Positions 1 through 10,887 of a stretch of 64,000 nt of DNA are shown here, piece by piece. The stretch spans positions 31,540 to 95,539 of the forward strand of contig JAMKCH010005433.1 in the NCBI GenBank assembly GCA_023653785.1. The letters run 5' to 3'. How positions within the stretch are numbered: the stretch's first letter is position 1; each line of letters opens with the position of its first letter. The notes under the pieces are model-generated. The model saw only the letters and a list, made by a program, of their open reading frames with translations. It made no database searches and was not told the origin of the DNA. Both the position numbers and the translations under genes were made by a program. This stretch comes from Ophioderma brevispina. Its lineage: Eukaryota > Echinodermata > Ophiuroidea > Amphilepidida > Ophiodermatidae.

Positions 1-984
1 TTCCAAATATGCAAAAAACATGGGTTCGAGACAAATTGAGGGCCGCATCTCTCTGGAATGTCCTTATGTTTCTTAAGTTAGTTATGATCACATCAAAAGG
101 TCATGGTCAAGAAAATATGTAACCAAGCTACATCTTTTTATGTCGGGTATGCATGACCTTGGTGTAATTTTCTGGTTGTAGCAAAAATCAAAATGTTAAA
201 TAATTATTCCACCTCAGTAGACTTAATTATAAAAATCGATTCCTAAAAAGACTAAATTGTGATATTGTTACATTTGAGTAATTTACTATAAATTGAATGC
301 GTTGTCTTTCTCTTTGGGGTTATATTTCCAATTTGCCTGTATTTCGTTTGAATTTACAATTTTTTACTTTTTTTCTTCAAAATTGTGATCTAATCTGGTA
401 CATTGTAATGTTATTATCACTTGTATTGTTTATACAGTTGCTCAAGAGTGGTTAGATGTGCATGTCATCACATAGTTTAATTAGGAAAACTAGAGTAGCT
501 ACAGGATAAAACCCCAGTCCTACATGAGGAGGATTTAAGAGACACGATGACATTTCCGGAAAGAGCGCCCCAATGTTTTGTCATGTTTTTTATGGAGCCG
601 ATACGATAGCAGGCAAGTTTCAAAACATAGTTTTTGGTGTTCTCTTTGACTTGCTTGTCCAATAAACCTCGAACGTTCTCGGTAGAGTTCTACAACACAT
701 CGAGTGCAAATTAGAGAGCAATCTGATCCTCAAAAAAATTCCTCCTGTCCCTTTAATGCTTTAATAATATTTGTGGTGTAGAAACCCATGAAAAATTAAC
801 TTGGTTATTTTGGGAAATTGACTCCTACTTTAAGAACAAGAGTAACAAATAATCTTTCACAAAGGCGGTAAGTATACAGTGTTATAGATTAAAGCCGACG
901 GATAGTTGACTAATTGGCTTTCGTGTTTCAGTTATTAGAGTGAAATCAATGAAACAAGTCCACTGTGATGTCTGTTCATAATTT
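1..984. other. No recognised feature
   Basis: A+T-rich sequence. Open frames here are short and show no family motif. No repeat elsewhere in the window was recognised in it. It may be host intergenic or intronic DNA. Confidence 0.4.
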
Positions 985-1146
985 GGGTGTTTCCCATAAG
1001 GTGACACCCTCTTCTTCTGACACCCTTATGAAATATTCGGAAACCTTAACAGATAAAACCACATAAACACGGTGGTTTATTCCGTTAAGGTTTCGAATTC
1101 ATAAGGGTGTCAGAAAGAAGGGTGCCACCTTATTTTGGAAACACCC
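985..1146. mobile_element. Foldback (palindromic) MITE-like element
   Basis: The left arm (about 985-1061) and right arm (about 1073-1146) are near-complete inverted complements, leaving only a ~10-base loop. Each arm begins with GGGTGTTTCC and contains the blocks TGACACCCTTATGAA and GAAACCTTAAC. Short elements that are almost entirely arm are classed as foldback elements or MITEs. No clear target duplication is visible. A diverged copy of one arm lies at 9403-9480, which shows that this is a repeat family. Confidence 0.8.
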
Positions 1147-1639
1147 TCTGGATTTTATCAAAAATGTGAGTATACCAGTAAATAATGTGGATTAAATATG
1201 CGAACCTCCTGTGCAGCGAGTGTTTGAAACCAATCCCATAATGCACTTCATCCCAGAATGCCATGTACTGTCTGTACTAACACAAGCATGTAGGGATAAT
1301 AAAGAGTGCTCAAGAAGTTTATTAAAAAAACATTTAATCCTCAATGATAAAAAAAATACTAGGTATCTTTTGTTAGCTAAAATGGTGTAAAAGCCACAGT
1401 GTTTATGTTGTTAAAGGCTGACTCTTGAGATTTCCCGGGGAAGGCGCCTTAATTTTTTAAAACAAATAATCCTTTGCATTAATGCTTGTAATTATGAAAT
1501 CACGGTGAAATAACTACGCTCAAATCGAAGTCTTCATATAGAAATCACAATTTTGTTCTACCAATTACGGATATCCGCCTTTTTGTTATACAACAATAGC
1601 GTATAGTCCCAATTTACTACACATAAATGTTACTGCATA
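1147..1639. other. No recognised feature
   Basis: Non-coding A+T-rich sequence between the foldback element and the RTE-type LINE. Its 3' part could be decayed upstream LINE sequence (the endonuclease end), but no motif can be read. Confidence 0.35.
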
Positions 1640-3170
1640 AAGGATGAGCAATAAAGGACCCATGAAAGACAACAAAGCACCAGGGCCAGATGAAATCCCA
1701 AGAGACATCATTTTTCCCCCCCCCAAGATTGCCGGAGATGACATCATTAGGAGCTGACTAAGCTTTACAATCAAATTCTGAATGAGAAAAGGATACCGAA
1801 AAGTTGGAAGGAGGCAAAAAATAATCCTCCCTCTTAAGAAAGTATTAGGATGACATTAAAAATTACAGAACCATCAGTTTGTTATCTCACGCTTATAAAG
1901 ATATCACCAGATCTAACAGAGACGCATCAAAAAACATCCTATGAGTATATCAACCAAGGAGACAGGCAGGCTTCAGAAGCTCATATTCCACAATGACCAC
2001 CATGTATGCCTTGAATAACGTCATCGAAAAAGGCAAATGAATACAACCGAAGAATGTTTTGGATACATAGACTTCGAGAAAGCCTTCGATTCTGTAGAAC
2101 ACAAAACTATTCACATCACTTCGCAACGCAGGAATCAACGAGAATATGTACACACTTCTCGAGGAACATATATTATGGAGCAACTGCCAGAATCCATTGA
2201 AAATGAACCTTGTGTCAAAATCAATCAACATCCAGGAGAGGTGTTAGACAAGGTGACACATTATCGCCAAAAATATTTACCAATGCACTGGAAGGGGTTT
2301 CTTCAAAGAAGAAACTAACCCACCAAGAGAGAGGACTGGCATGAACATAGATGGTGGGAATATCTTACAGGACTTGAGATTGCTGATGATGTGGGATTCA
2401 TCACTGCCTCAGTGCAAAATATGGAACTGCAATTAAATGACCTCAACAGAGAAAGTTGGAATATTGGACTCAAGATCCACAAGGGAAAAAACAGAGTAAC
2501 ATGACAAAACTTCCAGACCAGTGAAGTGAAACCATAAGGATAGAAAAATGCGGAGATTGAGAAGGTGGACCATACAAATACCTGGTCAAACAGTGCAACG
2601 GGATGAACATACAAGAGAAGAAGTAAACATCAGAAGAAAGGCAGGCATGGAGGTTTGGCAGATACAGATACATTCTATGTGACCAGAAAACTGCCAATGT
2701 CACTCAGAAGGCAGATGACGATCAATGGGTTTTAACAACAATGTCATACGGGGCTGAAACATGGACAACCAAGAAACAAAACTAGGAACAGAAACTCAGA
2801 ACCGCACAAAGAGCAATGGAAAGGCCAAATGCTAAATATCACATGAAAGATAGAATCAAGAATTTGACATAAGAAAGCAAACACAGTTTAAAGACATCAT
2901 AAAGATGATCAATACAGCTAAATGGAGATGGGCGGAACATTTCTGGTTAGGGGGCAGACAACGATGGACAAGAGACTAACAGAAATGGCGGACCTAGAAC
3001 AGGACAGAGAAACAGTGGGCAGGCAAAACGCCAGTGGCGTGATTGACATAACATGGTGTGTGGGTGATACATGACCAGACTGCACAGAATGTCCGAAGAG
3101 AGTGGAAAAAAATAATGAAGAGCCTACCTACGCAGTGGACGGAACAGGCTGGGAGAAGTGAGAAAATGTT
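1640..3170 (+). pseudogene. RTE-type non-LTR retrotransposon reverse transcriptase, decayed
   Basis: The RT and C-terminal part of a LINE can be followed through several frameshifts and stops. Motifs in order: NKAPGPDEIP (about 1664-1700), NYRTISLLSHAYK (1861-1899), YIDFEKAFDSVEH with a catalytic Asp (about 2064-2102), RRGVRQGDTLSPK (about 2235-2275), then the second catalytic block, read as IADDVGF where families have FADD (about 2380-2400). The C-terminal region has YGAETW (about 2747-2766) and a final QWTEQAG-like block near 3140. This motif set matches the RTE-like endonuclease-reverse transcriptases common in animal genomes. The endonuclease half is not visible upstream, consistent with 5' truncation. 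At least four frame changes make it inactive. Clade assignment is from memory of motifs and is less certain than the LINE call. Confidence 0.85.
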
Positions 3171-3557
3171 AAGCATTAAAACAACAAATCCGAACTCAAA
3201 CTTGGAATTGAGCATTTTAGCTCCAGTGGACTATTGTCAATTAATACACACAAAAATTATATTTCGAAAATCTCTGAGGCTAGGCTTTTTAAGATTAGAG
3301 GTCGTGGGATCATATGGGGGGAAACTTGATCGATGGTGAAATTTCCTAACCATTGTGGATGGATTCAATATACCGTCTGCCTCTTGTGTAAAAAAACAGA
3401 CAGGACAGTACACAAAAAAGCTCCACTACAATCCTTTTATGTGAACCCTTTAAATCAATACTTCCTGTCAGAACTCTCCGTTCCTCTGTAGAATCCACTG
3501 AGAACCACTTCTGTAGAACCATTTTTTCCCAATATCCACTACCACAGTCAGGCCAGC
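3171..3557. other. Unassigned stretch after the RTE fragment
   Basis: No motif was recognised. The first ~170 bases may be the 3' untranslated tail of the RTE element. The rest leads into the simple-sequence tract and contains short open frames without family signature. Confidence 0.3.
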
Positions 3558-4132
3558 CATGGGCCCATTGCAGGCCATGCCAGGTAAGCCATGCCAGGCA
3601 AAGCCAAGCCAAGCAAGCCAGCCAAAGCGAAGCAAAGCAATGCAAAGCCCAGCAAAAACCAATCACGAACCAAGCAAAAGCACACCACAAAGCTTAACAA
3701 CAACAAAGCAAAGCAACCAACAAAACAAAGCAAAGCAAAGCCAAAAAACAAAGCAAAGCAAAGCAAAACAAAACAAAACAAAAACAAAGCAAAGCAAAAA
3801 ACAACATCAAATCAAATCAGCAAAGCAAAGCAAAACAAAACAAAAACAAAAGAAAAGCCAAAGCACCCAAAGCAAAACAAAACAAAGCTAAACAAATAAA
3901 TCAATCAAAGCAAAGCAAAGCAAAACAAAACCAAAACAAAACAAAGCAAAGCAAAGCAAAGGACAAACAAACAAGCAAAACAAACAAAAACAAAGCAAAG
4001 CAAATCAAAGGCAAAACAAAACAAAGCCAAATCAAAGCAAAACAAAAACAAGAAAGCAAAGCAAAGCAAAGCAAAGCAAAGCAAAACAAAACAAAACAAA
4101 AGAAAACAACAACAAAACAAAGCAAGTAAAAA
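3558..4132. repeat. AAAGC / AAAAC simple-sequence tract with compositional gradient
   Basis: A ~570-base tract of pentamer-like repeats. The left edge is G+C-richer (GCCATGCCAGG, CAAGCCAAGC), then it becomes CAAAG repeats, and further right mixes CAAAG with CAAAA. Long open frames occur on both strands only because the repeat lacks stop codons. They translate to Lys/Gln/Ser-rich (+) or Phe/Leu/Cys-rich (-) low-complexity peptides and are not genes. The tract runs directly into coding sequence of the next LINE fragment. Confidence 0.95.
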
Positions 4133-4960
4133 CCAAAGCCAAATACCTTTATATGTCGCCTATAATTGAAGATGAAATTATCAAAAATTATAAGAAAGTT
4201 TGATCCAAATAAAAGTCCGGGGTCATGACGGAATAAATATTCTTGACAAAAAATTTTAAAAAGAAAGTGTTCCACTTGCGAATATATTCAATCTATCAAT
4301 CACCAAAAGGTGTTGTAACATTACGGACTTTAAAAAAGCAAGGGTAGTACCGATTTACAAAAAGGACAATACTGGTTATATTCTAATTATCGACCTATAT
4401 CAATTTTGCCGCCTTTTTTTCCAAAATTCTTGAACGGCTCATTTTTAACAGATGTTCATCATTATTGATAAATACAAAGTATATCAAAACATTTGGGCTT
4501 TAGACCAAAACATTCTACACAGATGGCAATTATTGACTTGGTCGATAAAATTCACAAAGCTGTGTTTGAGAAAATTAAGCAGACATTGGGTATTTAATTA
4601 GATCTATCCAAAGCAATTGATACCATTAACCACGATATTTTACTGTATAAATTAGAACGTTATGGGTTTAGGGGCATTGTGTTGGAATGGCTTAATGGCT
4701 TATATAGTAACAGGACAACAATACGTCCAATACAATTCATGTAAATTCAAATCCATGAATATAACGTGTGGTCTTCCGCAGGGACAATTCTTGGTCTTAC
4801 TTATTTATATATATATACATGATATTATTAATACGTCATCTATTTCAAATTTGTCTGTTGCGGATGAGCATACCCCGTCCTTCGGAGGGACGTTAAGGCG
4901 TCGGTCCAATATACATGGAGAATCACAGCTATGAATATGTAATCAGCCAGTTTAGAAAGA
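4133..4960 (+). pseudogene. Jockey/CR1-like non-LTR reverse transcriptase fragment
   Basis: Readable RT blocks in order: KSPGHDGI (about 4211-4235), VVPIYKKDN (about 4345-4372) leading into SNYRPIS-like sequence in another frame, FGFRPKHSTQMAI (about 4495-4530), LDLSKAIDTINHDIL (about 4599-4645), YGFRGIVLEWLNGLY (about 4662-4710), and GLPQGQF (about 4773-4795). Homology stops just after the second catalytic block, read as VADEH near 4860, where the sequence changes to a small hairpin-forming motif, GTCCTTCGGAGGGAC. Such a motif is common in LINE 3' regions, so the thumb and C-terminus seem to be deleted. Several frameshifts and a stop after TLGI (near 4590) show it is dead. Exact clade is uncertain. 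Confidence 0.82.
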
Positions 4961-5189
4961 GTAGGGTGAACACCCATGTTGTCCCAAATTCGTCCCTGGA
5001 TTCCTGGGCATTTTTTTTTTCATTGGAAAACAGTGTTTGAACACTGAATGATCGACCCAGGCTAAATAAGACAACAAAACATACAGTTATGATAGTTCAA
5101 GTAAATAAATGTTCTGACTTCAATAATTGTCACCATGTTTCGCTATAGAAATAAACTAGGTGGTCCCCAGGTTCCGATCACCTGGTGGG

Positions 5190-5410
5190 ATATGACCCTA
5201 GGGCTTTCTGCAGTTCCTTTGACTTGAATGACCCCTAATGGTTTCTGGTTCAGTCTGAACTTGAAGACCCATGATGATCTGTCATGACTTTCAGATTTTT
5301 GGGCATCAAACAATCAACCTCACCCTCCAGTTTATGTCCATACATCACTGTTACCTTTTGACTCCTTTGACTTGAATGGACCCTTTGATGATCTTGGCGT
5401 GCCCTTTAAA
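5190..5410. repeat. Two copies of a 'CCTTTGACTTGAATGACC' repeat
   Basis: Similar blocks CCTTTGACTTGAATGACC (about 5215) and CCTTTGACTTGAATGGACC (about 5365) lie ~150 bases apart. They resemble the core of the ~125-bp tandem units at 5760-6015 and 7000-7130 and are probably outlying, decayed units of the same family. Confidence 0.5.
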
Positions 5411-5434
5411 ATTTTTAATAAGAGGAAATCATTT

Positions 5435-5745
5435 ATCCAAACGTATTTTTTTTTATAATCATCCGTCCAGTATTAAATTTTGTCAGTTATTCAATTCATC
5501 AGGTAGAGAATTGATTAACTTGTGTAAAGTGTTTTTATTATATTATATTTGAAACATTATGAGATCATCTTCGTAATATTGTATAAATATTTATGTTTAT
5601 TTATTTATATTATGATAAAGAATTTTGAGTATTTGTTGCAATAATGAGAAGTTTTGTGCTGTACCGTAAGTATTGGGTTGCCCTTATGTTCATGTACCTT
5701 GTCTTAGTAAGGTTTGAACAATAAAACAAACTTGAAACTTGGCAG
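5435..5745 (+). repeat. Probable LINE 3' untranslated tail
   Basis: The block ends in AAGGTTTGAACAATAAAACAAACTTGAAACTT, a style of 3' end typical of animal LINEs (polyadenylation-like AATAAA followed by a short repeated terminus). It lies downstream of, and in the same orientation as, the truncated RT at 4133-4960 and may belong to it, separated by other repeat material. Inference from end sequence only. Confidence 0.45.
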
Positions 5746-5756
5746 AACAATCGACC

Positions 5757-6018
5757 CTTACACTCCAAGTTTAATGCCCATACACCAATTTTTACCCCAT
5801 TTAACCTCTACCTGAAAGACCCCTGATGCCTTTGATCCACTAATCAATACAAAATCGGGCTTAGGAAGGTTAAGGGGCACCCACACTCCATGTTTCGTCT
5901 GGATACACCAAAGTTCACCCATTTGACATCCTTTGACATTGGAAGGACTCCTGATGACCTTTGCTGATCCACTAAACAAATACAAAAAACACTCGTCTTC
6001 GAAAGTCAAGGGGCACCC
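5757..6018. repeat. Tandem ~125-bp repeat, two units (left of the inverted block)
   Basis: Unit 1 (about 5760-5883) and unit 2 (about 5885-6012) share, in the same order, a block like CCCATTTGACCTC, then GACCCCTGATG, CTTTGATCCACTAA, CAATACAAA and AAGGGGCACCC. A third unit in the same orientation lies at about 7000-7130 beyond the CAACGCGTTG block, which implies that the block interrupted a tandem array. Confidence 0.75.
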
Positions 6019-6019
6019 C

Positions 6020-6985
6020 CCTATGCAAGCCATAAAGGCCATACGTATTTGCTGCAACGCGTTGCGAAAAAGTAGCACCGCGTTGCGACATTCAGCAACG
6101 CGTTGCGGACATTTAAGCAAAGCGTTGCGGTGTCGGCCAATCAAAATCATGAATTCTGTGACGTATTTAAAAATAGACCACCGCGGCAGATAGATACTTT
6201 GCAACGCGTTTGCAAACTTCACAACGCAGTTGAGCTTCACACCGCGTTGAAAGCTTCACAACGCGTGCTAAGGTTACAAGCCATAAGGGTCATAACGTAT
6301 TGCCGCAACGGTTGGTGAGAAAGCACAACGCGGTGCGAAATTTAGGCAACGTGTGCGACATTCAGCACCGTTGCGGTGTCGGCGCATCAAAATCATGAAT
6401 TTTTGACGTATTTCAAAAATATACATTAACAACGCGTTGCGACCTCACCGCGTTGCCAAGCAATACGTTATGACCCTTATTGCCCTTCCAACGCGTTGTG
6501 TAGTGTAACAACGCGTTTTTGAAGCTCGCCGCGCGTTGTGATGGCTTGCAACGCGTGTGAAGGCCATAAATGGTCATAACGTACTGCCGCACGCGTTGTG
6601 GATCTATTTTTTTTAAATACGTCACAGAATCTGATTTGATGGTCCGACGCCGCAACGCTTTGCCGGAATGTCGCAACGCTTTGCTACTTTCTCACAAACG
6701 CGTTGCGGCAATACTATGACCCTTAGGCTTGTGGACCTTAGCAAATCGTTGTAAAGGCTCGCAAGGCGTTGTGAATGTTGCAACGCGTTGTGAAGGCTTG
6801 CAACGCGTTGTGAGTTTCCACAACGCCGTTCTAGATGACTCTGCAACCGCCGTTGTGAGTCTAGTTTTTGAAATACGCCACAGAAATTGATCATTTTAAT
6901 TGGCCCACACCGCAACGCGTTGCCGACATGTCGCAACGCGTTGCTACTTTGTCGGCAACGCGTTGCGGCAATAGTTTCGGGCCTT
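6020..6985. repeat. Large inverted repeat built of CAACGCGTTG-rich ~250-bp units
   Basis: The 10-bp palindrome CAACGCGTTG occurs perfectly at least nine times (starting 6055, 6096, 6430, 6489, 6781, 6801, 6913, 6934, 6956), with many one-base variants. A marker block, GCGGTGTCGGCCAATCAAAA followed by TCTGTGACGTATTT, is present in plus orientation near 6125-6170 and 6375-6415 and in minus orientation near 6608-6655 and 6868-6915. The right half, read as reverse complement, follows the left half unit by unit, with the pivot near 6420-6470. It is much more CpG-rich than its surroundings. No protein-coding frame is convincing. Function unknown; best described as a foldback-type repeat or an inverted satellite fragment. 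Confidence 0.88.
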
Positions 6986-6989
6986 ATGG

Positions 6990-7135
6990 CTTTGCCATAC
7001 CACCTACCAAGTTTCAGGACGTGCGAGAAAATAGACGTGGTCTATTTGACCTCCTTTGACCTTGATGAACCCCTGTGACCTTTGATCCCACTAACCAATA
7101 CAAACTCGGTCAAGGGGTAACCTCGCGTCCGGTAA
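6990..7135. repeat. Third unit of the ~125-bp tandem repeat
   Basis: It contains ACCAAGTTTCAGGACGTG, TTTGACCTCCTTTGACC, ACCCCTGTGACCTTTGATCC, ACTAACCAATACAAA and CAAGGGGTAACC in the same order and orientation as the units at 5760-6012. Confidence 0.75.
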
Positions 7136-9402
7136 AGTTATTTCCCACGGTGTAGTCTGTGACAGACTGGGGGGCCTAAAGAATATTATCTAATTGGTAC
7201 TGCGCGATGATTAACGTTAATCAGTCCGTCAGAGAGAATGTGTGTAGATGAAACTAATTCTCAAATATTTCCGGAAAAACGAAGGGGTTCTATGGATGTT
7301 TTGAATCGAGGAGTCCGTTACAGTTTGGTTTGAATATGTAGCGTAATGGGTCTGAACCTATAGAACCTAGCGAGGAAAATACACGTTTGTTTTTTGTAGG
7401 GTACTTCGGTGCTCGCAGACACGGAAAGTAACACGCAATATCTACGGGCGCCATCCACTTTTCCCCACGCCTCGGTATTATTCCAGTTTGAGAGTGTTTA
7501 AACGCTCGTTCAATTTACGCCAACTTTTTCTTTAATTTTAGAAACAGGTAGAAACAGGGATTTAGTACCTTAACGGGACCGCCGTTAAGGGGACAACCAC
7601 CCACCCCCAAGTTTAAGGAACGTGAGACCCTCGTCTCCGAGAAAATAGACACTGACAGACGACCAGACCACCGGTATTAATATATAGATGCTAGGGCTAC
7701 TATTCTCTAACCCTAATTTGAGAGAAAAATTAGTTCAAAACATCCATGTTTCGGAAGTCAGGACCGCATGTGAAAAAAAAAAAAAAAATCAGTGCCCCCG
7801 CCCCGTAACACACACGTAGGTAGGGTATATGAAAGGAGTTGATGAAAGAATATGTGATATCAGTAAATAACGTGGATGTGGTATAGGGCATTATGACTTA
7901 AAAAACTGATTTTTTTTTTTCTGACTAGAATTTCGCGACTTATCAGAGGTAACATGAGGCTTTGAATTTAGGTTGTGACCTCCCATAGACTCGACCCGTA
8001 CCCAGTCATATATTTGTATTCTAAGTATTCAAATGTCAAAGATGGTGCAACCAGTATATTGGAACAAGACCTTGCAACTATTCGCAAAATGCCTTTAGGC
8101 GATGAAAATAAAAAAACTCTGTTTACGGCCCGACCGACCCTGATTTTCATTTTTGCAGATTTTAGTTTTTTTAGTTTTTGCCAAAAATCATGTAAATCAG
8201 CCTGTTTTAGCCCAAATTATCCCAATTTTGGCAAAAATTTATTCAGAAAAGTGTTTGTAAAAATTATTTTACATTTGTTCTCTGATTTTTAGATTTTGGA
8301 GCTATTTTAGGCAATGTTTGAGCTTCAGAAAGAAAAAAAAAATTAAAAAAAAAAAAAAAAAAATCGCTCCCCCGACCCGGACCGACCGTACTCGAAAGGT
8401 ACGCTCGCCCGGAAAACAGGGTTTTCTTATGTCGTCGCACTTATATGCAGGTTTTTTACCAGGAAAACGTCCACAGACATTTGATTGTGAGTAATTGTAG
8501 TCCTGCCTAATGTGAGTGGTTTTTTATATCAATGCTATCTTAGTTTCTTAAGATAGGCAAAAAAAATGTGCCCCAAAACACTCTAGTGCAACCCATTAAT
8601 CTAATTTTCCGAAATTACTAAGCTACACCGATTTCTGCCAGTTTACCGTAAAAATCTAACAAACATTTACCAGAAGCTGTCGCCTAAAGAAAATATGTGT
8701 CCGCACAGGCCATTTACACCTTTTCAAACTATGTGTATACACATGTCACGACCATGTTGATCAAACATACTCGCTTACTTATGGGCCACACACTGAGAAA
8801 ACCTCCGGCTTTCAATGAAGGTGGACCGTGTGACTCTGAAAGTAACTTCACATTGATCAATCTGATGTAATTATAGGCGTGTCCGGAGGAAAACTTCAGC
8901 CCGCCTGCTGTAACCATGAGCAGTTGAACATGTAGTAGACTTCTTTACGTGCAACTACATGCTAGTTTGGAATAGCACATATCAGATTTAAAATTATATT
9001 AACTGATAGTATATGGTTCACAAGATAATGTTGTGTTCTGATCATACATCTTGAGCCTAAACTAATCTTGATAAAAGTTCCCCTATAGACAAAATGGCAT
9101 ACATATCGAAAGAATAAAATTTGTCACAGCTTGAAGTAAATCAAATAAAAGTAACCCCAAACCCTTTATTTCAGGAACAATTATTCACTTGTAAAGAATT
9201 ATAACATTAATTCTGTTTTAGTTTTTTAAGAAATAATGATCGCCGAATCTAGTTTCCTAAACCCAATTATATTTCTTTAATTAACCAAGAATCATAGTTT
9301 ATACTAAAGTTTATGTTCATCAAATAATATCACGGGCATATTGACGTGTTAATTGTAACACTGGCGTAGTAGGGATAATTGGAAGAATGGCATACATGGC
9401 TA
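7136..9402. other. Unrecognised sequence with homopolymer runs
   Basis: No coding motif on either strand. It includes A/T runs near 7775-7788 and 8331-8363, a G+C-rich spot next to the second run, and a stretch (about 7600-7690) with GAGAAAATAGAC and CCAGACCACCGG that echoes the end of the ~125-bp repeat family. The rest could be old repeats or host intergenic DNA. Confidence 0.35.
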
Positions 9403-9480
9403 AACCGTGTGTTTTTTTCCGATAAGGTTTCCGAAATCATATGTGTTTCAGAAAGAAGTGATGACCATACTGAAACACCC
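9403..9480. mobile_element. Single arm related to the 985-1146 foldback element
   Basis: Matches the right half of the foldback at 985-1146, with shared blocks TCCG.TAAGGTTTC, ATCATA.G.GT.TCAGAAAGAAG and GAAACACCC at the outer end, and many mismatches between. The opposite arm is not visible. It abuts the point where the DIRS-like pol homology fails, so it may mark the truncation breakpoint. Confidence 0.5.
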
Positions 9481-10887
9481 ATGTAGATGGGCTAATAACA
9501 TAACAGCGAGGTTTACATGCCATACGTGATAACAAAGATTATCTAGCTTCCAAGCAATTGAACGGCCTAAATGTTTATCAGTTGGCCATTTACCCTGGAA
9601 CCATTTCCCGTTGAAATATCCACCACAACCGATCCCACCACTTGCATCTGTAAATAACTGGAGGTCCCTGTGTCCTGCCCAAATTTGATCCGGAATAATT
9701 GAAATTCCATTGAAATCTCTAAGAAATATCAACCACATCTGTAGGTCACTTTTTGCCCCAGATGATAAATTGATTTTGTCCTTTGCATTCTTTACACCGC
9801 AGGTCAGATCAATTAAGCGACGTAAGAATGCCCTACCAGGAGAAATGGCCTTGCAAATAAATGACAAAGAACCAATCAAAGATTGCAAAAGTTTGAGCGT
9901 GATTGACGACGAGCACAAAGCAGAATTGATTTTTTCTAAGGCCTTACAAATTTTCTCACACGGAATTGAAACTGTCTGACGAACCGAGTCAATTTCAAGG
10001 CCTAAAAAAGTAATTTTTGTCGATGGGCCCACTGACTTCTCTGCTGACAGAGGAATTCCGAAGTTCTTACAAACTTCTTCAAATCTCTGTACTAATAACC
10101 TACATGAAAGAGAGCCTGAATTATTAGAACTCCCTGTGACCATGAAATAGTCATCCATATAGTGGATAATCCTATCAGTACTAGCCACTTGGCGAGTGAC
10201 CCACTCCACAAATGACGAAAATTTTTCAAAAAGTGCAGGAGAACAGGAAGCCCCCATTGGCAGTGCTTTGTCAACATAAAATTTACCATTGACATTCATC
10301 CCAAGCAATTCAAAGTCACTAGGGTGTACAGGCAATAATCTAAACGCAGACTCTATGTCCGCCTTGGCCATCAATGCACCTTTTCCCGCACCTACAACTA
10401 AATTTACAGCCGAATCAAAGCTAGTGTATTGCACAGAACAAACACTTTTATCTATACCATCATTTACAGATTCACCTGGTGGGAAGGAAAGATGATGTAT
10501 TAATCTGAACTTTCCTACTTCACTTTTGGGGACTAGACCAATTGGAGAAACGATTAGATTTGGCAATGGCCGAGAGGTAAATGGACCGGCAATCCGACCC
10601 AATTTGATTTCTTTATCAAGTTTTTCACAAGCTTTTTCGGGCATTTTAATTACAGAAATAAGATTCCGAGCATCCCGCGCCATACGAGCACCATTATAAG
10701 TAAGTTTGAAGCCTGAAGAAAAACCATCAGAAAGAACTTTAGCAGCTGACTTATCATAATAAGTTTTAAGATATGGTTGCATAGCAGAAATATTAACAGG
10801 TGTTTGATATTTGCAACAAATACAATGATAGCCCTTCAAACAAGAAGGTGGATATGGAACGCTAATTTTTGCAATTTTTGAATCCAT
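9448..10887 (-). pseudogene. DIRS-like retrotransposon pol: reverse transcriptase and RNase H, truncated
   Basis: A long open frame (it extends to 11046, but the part above ~10887 overlaps gag in another frame; I take the Met at 10887 as a plausible start). Counting from 11046, RT motifs are SPIGLVPKSEVGKFRLIHHL (residues 167-186), AKADIESAFRLLPVHP with catalytic Asp230, LPMGASCSPALFEKF, and HYMDDY with the catalytic Asp pair at 298-299. RNase H begins LFTDASGGIGCGG with Asp467. These are characteristic of DIRS-order elements, whose pol continues into RNase H, often a methylase, and a tyrosine recombinase. Homology ends at SIAWK (about residue 500, near 9547); the last ~30 residues are unlike the family, and no recombinase is visible downstream. 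The frame itself has no internal stop, which suggests a fairly young insertion that was truncated. Confidence 0.88.

Noticed and set aside
3346..4275. Several 70-124-codon open frames on both strands
   Set aside because: They exist because the AAAGC/AAAAC repeat contains no stops; the products are low-complexity Lys/Gln/Ser or Phe/Leu/Cys strings.
5757..6936. Open frames of 86-160 codons over the CAACGCGTTG block
   Set aside because: The same repeat yields unrelated peptides in every phase on both strands; no start context or family signature.
6020..6985. CRISPR-like array
   Set aside because: Spacing of the CAACGCGTTG motif is irregular, spacers are themselves repeated, the motif occurs on both halves in inverted units, and the window is eukaryotic.
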